Shown one piece after another: positions 12,358 through 15,366 of a DNA stretch of 15,366 nt (within the stretch, counting starts at the first letter, position 1; every line of letters starts with the position of its first letter). The stretch lies in the NCBI GenBank assembly GCA_023253295.1, contig JALRGZ010000007.1:1-15366 (forward strand), given 5' to 3'. A program made the position numbers and the translations under genes. The notes under the pieces were generated by a model that made no database searches, was not told the origin of the DNA, and saw only the letters and a list, made by a program, of their open reading frames with translations. This stretch comes from Flavobacterium sp. (GTDB taxonomy: Bacteria > Bacteroidota > Bacteroidia > Flavobacteriales > Flavobacteriaceae).

Positions 12358-14505
12358 TTATTTCACTAACATAATTTCAACTCTACGGTTTTTAGCTCTT
12401 CCTTCAACCGTTTTATTAGAAGCTATCGGCTTAGTTATACCATATCCTTCTGATGAAAGTCTATCAGCGCTAACTCCTTTAGCAATTAAATAATCTTTAA
12501 CAGCTGCAGCTCTGTCTTTAGACAGCTGAAGATTTTTTGCAGCACTACCTGTACTGTCAGTATGCCCTTCTAATTTAAAATTAGCATTAGAATACTCATT
12601 CATCACTTTTGCAATTTCTTCCAATTGAGAACTAGATTCTGCTTTAATAGTAGCCTTAGAGGTATCAAATAAAATAGATTTAGAAAAATCATTTAACTTT
12701 TTGATTACTTCTTTAGTTACTTCAGGACAACCATTATTAGCTACAGTTCCTTTTACTTTTGGACATTTATCATCTTTATCTAAAACACCATCTCCATCAG
12801 TATCAAGCCAAGGGCAACCTGCATTTTCTTTTGGACCTGCAACATTAGGACATTTATCCACGTTATCCAAAACACCATCGTTATCTTGATCTCCCCAAGG
12901 ACAACCTGCATTTTCTTTTGGACCTGCAATGGTTGGACATTTATCATCTTTATCTAAAACACCATCTTTGTCTTTGTCTTCCCATGGACATCCTTTATTT
13001 TCTGCAGGACCAGCAACTGTAGGACAAGCATCATCTTTGTCTAAAACACCGTCTCCATCTTTATCATCCCATGGACACCCTTTATTTTCTACAGGACCAG
13101 CCAAGTCTGGACAAGCATCTTCTTTATCAATTATTCCATCTCCATCTTTATCTTTAGCTTTCTTTTGATAAACTGGAATTTTTATACCAAAATACAAATC
13201 AGCTGCTTTTGAACTTTTTGAAAAAGCGTTAGAAACAATAGAACCAGAACCAACAAATAAGATTCCTGTTCTTAATCCAAATCCAACTTGCGCCTGTTTA
13301 CTATAATCCATATATGAAATTGGGACATAAGCACTGAACCATCTTGATTCATAACGAGGAGTTAAACTTACGCGATTAGCAATACTATTTTGACTCAATT
13401 TAGTTTTACTTACTAAACCTAAATCAGCATTAGCATTCAAATAGAATTTATTGTGAATATTCCAATCTAAATCAGTATGTAAAGCTGTTGGCAAATATGA
13501 TTTAACAGTTTCGTTAATAACTATTTTATTATCATATAAATCATAAATCCCTTCTGCATTATCTAAATCGTCTTTAGTAAAAGTATCATTTAAATCATAT
13601 AAATTACGAATCCCTTTTTCATATTTCACATGACCAATATCGGTAACAGAAACACCAAAACGTAATTTATACTTATTAACTTCTTTTAAGTTCTTAATAT
13701 CTTCCCTGTCAGCAGTATATTCCGGTCTCCATTCGTAAACCAATCCCAAATCTAAACCAAATCCTTTTGACTGAGAATCAACTTTAATATCTGTATCATT
13801 TTCAAAATCCTGACTGGAACCATAAACTGCAGTACCAGTAGTAGTATAGGTACTGTTTTCTGGTAAAATTAAATCTTCATTATAAGCCATTGTAATTCCG
13901 GAACCTTTTAAATGGTAACTGGCTACACCTTGTAAATACTTTGCGGTAATACCCCCTTTTAAGAAATGTTGCCCTTTTTGGTATAAAACTGCTGCATAAG
14001 ACAAACCTAACTCACCCCATGAATTACCAACAACGTTTGGACTACCAAAATTTGCCGTAGGGAAACTTTCAGTATTATCTTTAGTAAGATCATTAATTAC
14101 TTTACCATTTACATCAATAACATTAATAAATGCTCTAGCTCTTGTAAATACCGCCAATGAATGTTTAGGAGCAATATTAAACATAAAAGATGGCCCCATA
14201 ATATCTGTATTAAAATAAGCATTATTAGCATTACTGAAATCTTTTTTAGCTTCTAAATCAAAATCATATCCACTTTTAAAAGCATCAAAAACTTTCACTC
14301 CATACAAATCATTTCCTACAGCTGAGCTAAATGAAAACAAATTAATATCTGTTTTAAATCTGGAATCAACAATAGATGCAGGGTTAAACAATACACTCTG
14401 TACTCCCGCATAATTATCATGGGTATAGCCTAGATAAGACTGGGCATTTGCCGTACAAAAACTTGCAAAGGCAAATAACGAAAGATAAATTCTCTTCTTT
14501 TTCAT
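12358..14505 (-). CDS. OmpA-family protein: DUF5723 barrel, thrombospondin type 3 repeats and peptidoglycan-binding domain
   Basis: 715 residues. The signal peptide is 1-21 (cleavage ANA before QS). Residues about 25-445 form an outer-membrane beta-barrel module of the DUF5723 type (YAGVQSVLFNPASIVDSRF near the start is characteristic). Residues 452-594 hold five 29-residue thrombospondin type 3 Ca2+-binding repeats of the form DxDxDGVxDxxDxCPxxAGPxENxGCPW, two Cys each. Residues about 604-715 are the OmpA C-terminal domain (ILFDTSKATI; LEGHTDSTGS at 645-654; LSKDRAAAVKDYL; SEGYG; GRAKNRRVEI), including the conserved Asp and Arg that hold meso-diaminopimelate. The protein thus links the outer membrane to peptidoglycan. 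It is transcribed alone, ending at the hairpin at 12307. The promoter must lie in the roughly 35 bases after the prfA-side hairpin; no clear -7 box is seen. Confidence 0.94.
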   Translation of the reverse strand: MKKKRIYLSLFAFASFCTANAQSYLGYTHDNYAGVQSVLFNPASIVDSRFKTDINLFSFSSAVGNDLYGVKVFDAFKSGYDFDLEAKKDFSNANNAYFNTDIMGPSFMFNIAPKHSLAVFTRARAFINVIDVNGKVINDLTKDNTESFPTANFGSPNVVGNSWGELGLSYAAVLYQKGQHFLKGGITAKYLQGVASYHLKGSGITMAYNEDLILPENSTYTTTGTAVYGSSQDFENDTDIKVDSQSKGFGLDLGLVYEWRPEYTADREDIKNLKEVNKYKLRFGVSVTDIGHVKYEKGIRNLYDLNDTFTKDDLDNAEGIYDLYDNKIVINETVKSYLPTALHTDLDWNIHNKFYLNANADLGLVSKTKLSQNSIANRVSLTPRYESRWFSAYVPISYMDYSKQAQVGFGLRTGILFVGSGSIVSNAFSKSSKAADLYFGIKIPVYQKKAKDKDGDGIIDKEDACPDLAGPVENKGCPWDDKDGDGVLDKDDACPTVAGPAENKGCPWEDKDKDGVLDKDDKCPTIAGPKENAGCPWGDQDNDGVLDNVDKCPNVAGPKENAGCPWLDTDGDGVLDKDDKCPKVKGTVANNGCPEVTKEVIKKLNDFSKSILFDTSKATIKAESSSQLEEIAKVMNEYSNANFKLEGHTDSTGSAAKNLQLSKDRAAAVKDYLIAKGVSADRLSSEGYGITKPIASNKTVEGRAKNRRVEIMLVK
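12724..13152 (-). repeat. Five tandem 87-base thrombospondin type 3 coding repeats
   Basis: The five protein repeats have an exact period of 29 residues (equivalent Asp residues at 454, 483, 512, 541, 570), giving an 87-base DNA period. Units 3 and 4 share GPKENAGCPW, with about 30 bases identical at DNA level (around 12812-12841 and 12899-12929). This points to recent unit duplication. Copy number could vary between strains. Confidence 0.85.
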
Positions 14506-14546
14506 AACTTCATTTAATTTTAGTTAATAATTGGGGCAAAAAAAAA

Positions 14547-14580
14547 CACCTAATTCACTACTGCAAATTAAGTGCTTTTT
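14547..14580 (-). terminator. Terminator of prfA
   Basis: CACCTAATT (14547-14555) pairs with AATTAAGTG (14566-14574), one G-T wobble, loop about 10 bases. On the minus strand the stem is followed by nine or so T (A run at 14538-14546). It lies about 60 bases after the prfA stop and before the OmpA start at 14505. Confidence 0.78.
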
Positions 14581-14637
14581 CTTATTAATTTTACTAAAAA
14601 AATTATGTTTTTCTTAACAAATAACAGTTAATTAACC

Positions 14638-15234
14638 TTAGAAAACCTCACTAGCCTCCTTTAATTTCTCGGTATTATTAACCAGTTGTAATTCATCAAC
14701 AATTTTTTGAATATCACCGTTCATGATATTTCCTAAATCATACAACGTTAATCCAATTCTATGATCAGTTACACGACCTTGAGCATAATTATAGGTTCTA
14801 ATTTTAGCCGAACGGTCTCCCGAACTTACTTGTGAACTACGTTTTTTAGCATCTTCTTCTTGTTTTTTTGCTAATTCCATTTCATACAAACGAGAACGCA
14901 ACACGGTAAACGCCTTATCTTTATTTTTATGTTGTGACTTTTCGTCCTGACATTGAGCAACTAATCCAGTAGGAATATGTGTCAAACGAACTGCCGACTT
15001 AGTAGTATTTACCGATTGTCCTCCAGGTCCAGATGAACAAAAGAAATCAATACGAACATCATTCATATCTAGTTGCACATCAAACTCTTCTGCTTCTGGC
15101 AAGACCATAACGGTTGCTGCAGATGTATGAACTCTTCCTTGTGTTTCTGTTTGAGGAACACGTTGTACACGGTGAACTCCCGCTTCAAACTTCAAGGTTC
15201 CATAAACATCTTCCCCTGTTACTTCAAAAATATC
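14638..15234 (-). CDS. prfA: Peptide chain release factor 1, C-terminal part (5' end replaced)
   Basis: About 194 codons of an RF1 normally near 357 residues. The preserved part begins inside domain 2 (FEVTGEDVYGTLKFEAG) and keeps all functional signatures. The stop-codon recognition tripeptide PxT is PQT in RVPQTETQGR (genomic 15148-15156), which marks RF1 rather than RF2. The catalytic GGQ is in SSGPGGQSVN (15016-15024). Ribosome-binding and C-terminal segments (SSGDRSAKIRTYNY, GRVTDHRIG, MNGDIQKIVDELQ) complete the gene to its TAA. RF1 terminates translation at UAA and UAG. The N-terminal domain is absent: at 15222-15234 the frame passes into unrelated GC-rich HD-GYP sequence. An essential gene so joined is unlikely to be functional, so this is best read as a chimeric assembly end over a real prfA. 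Confidence 0.93.
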   Translation of the reverse strand, partial: DIFEVTGEDVYGTLKFEAGVHRVQRVPQTETQGRVHTSAATVMVLPEAEEFDVQLDMNDVRIDFFCSSGPGGQSVNTTKSAVRLTHIPTGLVAQCQDEKSQHKNKDKAFTVLRSRLYEMELAKKQEEDAKKRSSQVSSGDRSAKIRTYNYAQGRVTDHRIGLTLYDLGNIMNGDIQKIVDELQLVNNTEKLKEASEVF

Positions 15235-15366
15235 GGCTAACACCAAAATACGCTCTGGGGTCGATAGCTGCTCAGCCGTCAACTTACGCGGATACCCAGT
15301 GCCTTTAAGTGTTTCGTGGTGAGTCGAAGCATAACGCGGCACCCGCGCTAGCTCGGGAGGAAAAGG
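15222..15366 (-). CDS. HD-GYP / HD-domain phosphohydrolase fragment of foreign composition
   Basis: The last 130 or so bases encode, open to the window edge, a peptide with PFPPELARVPRYASTHHE, GTGYP, and ERILVLADIFE. This is the C-terminal half of an HD-GYP or related HD phosphohydrolase: the HHE metal-binding pair (HHE at residues 8-10 of the part that starts at the GTG at 15342), the GxGYP loop, and the RI-LADIFE helix normally followed by ALTA-DRPYK. Some family members hydrolyse c-di-GMP. By hand count bases 15235-15366 are about 56% G+C, against roughly one third in the neighbouring genes. The expected next helix is missing because the sequence changes to prfA. I take this as DNA from another organism joined to the contig, not a gene of this genome. 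Confidence 0.82.

Noticed and set aside
12724..13152. Regular tandem repeat considered as a CRISPR array
   Set aside because: The repeats are in frame, have no unique spacers, and encode a known protein repeat.
12701..13168. Open frames on the plus strand rich in Ser, Pro, Leu and Gly repeats
   Set aside because: They are exact antisense images of the thrombospondin type 3 repeats of the OmpA gene; the repetition is inherited from that gene.
1..15366. Search for mobile elements, tRNA and rRNA genes, phage defence genes
   Set aside because: No transposase, integrase, terminal inverted repeats, tRNA cloverleaf, rRNA segment or defence-system domain was recognised on either strand.

Overview
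The window looks like chromosomal DNA from a member of the Bacteroidota, most likely a Flavobacterium-like Flavobacteriaceae. The evidence is the AT-rich composition, the absence of Shine-Dalgarno sites, repeated -7 boxes of the Bacteroidetes type TAnnTTTG, and the gene families present (DUF4197 and DUF4142 lipoproteins, an OmpA protein with thrombospondin type 3 repeats, and a lone receiver beside a CHASE3 kinase). I see no insertion sequence, phage gene, CRISPR array, tRNA or rRNA. Most of the window is ordinary core and near-core DNA.

Left part (1-2099, minus strand): the first codons of a CrtI-type carotenoid desaturase lie just downstream of a MerR regulator with a cobalamin-binding domain that keeps the Wx9EH and ExHxxG signatures of CarH-like light sensors. 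This suggests B12- and light-responsive control of carotenoid synthesis. A KirBac-type potassium channel gene follows.

Middle left (2265-6086): a DUF4197 lipoprotein and formyltetrahydrofolate deformylase (purU) read rightward. Next is a 369-base gap holding a probable short transcript that ends in a strong terminator. A 46-residue charged peptide gene then converges on a BtuF-like metal/cobalamin-binding protein without a signal peptide. pyrF follows, separated from the BtuF-like gene by a clear terminator and promoter.

Middle (6261-9680): an operon of an AraC-type regulator, a single-domain response regulator and a CHASE3-PAS histidine kinase, followed by a DUF4142 lipoprotein and a terminator.

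Right (9864-12277): a compact rightward envelope and stress-type cluster: beta-barrel protein, 50-residue lmo0937-like membrane peptide, YtxH protein, second beta-barrel protein and a coiled-coil lipoprotein. It ends in a bidirectional terminator facing a large OmpA-family protein on the minus strand.

Right edge (14638-15366): the 3' two thirds of prfA (release factor 1). Its 5' part is abruptly replaced at about 15222-15234 by a GC-rich fragment of an HD-GYP phosphohydrolase gene. The join is in frame but makes no functional sense. It is most likely an assembly or amplification chimera, and it is the most anomalous thing in the window.
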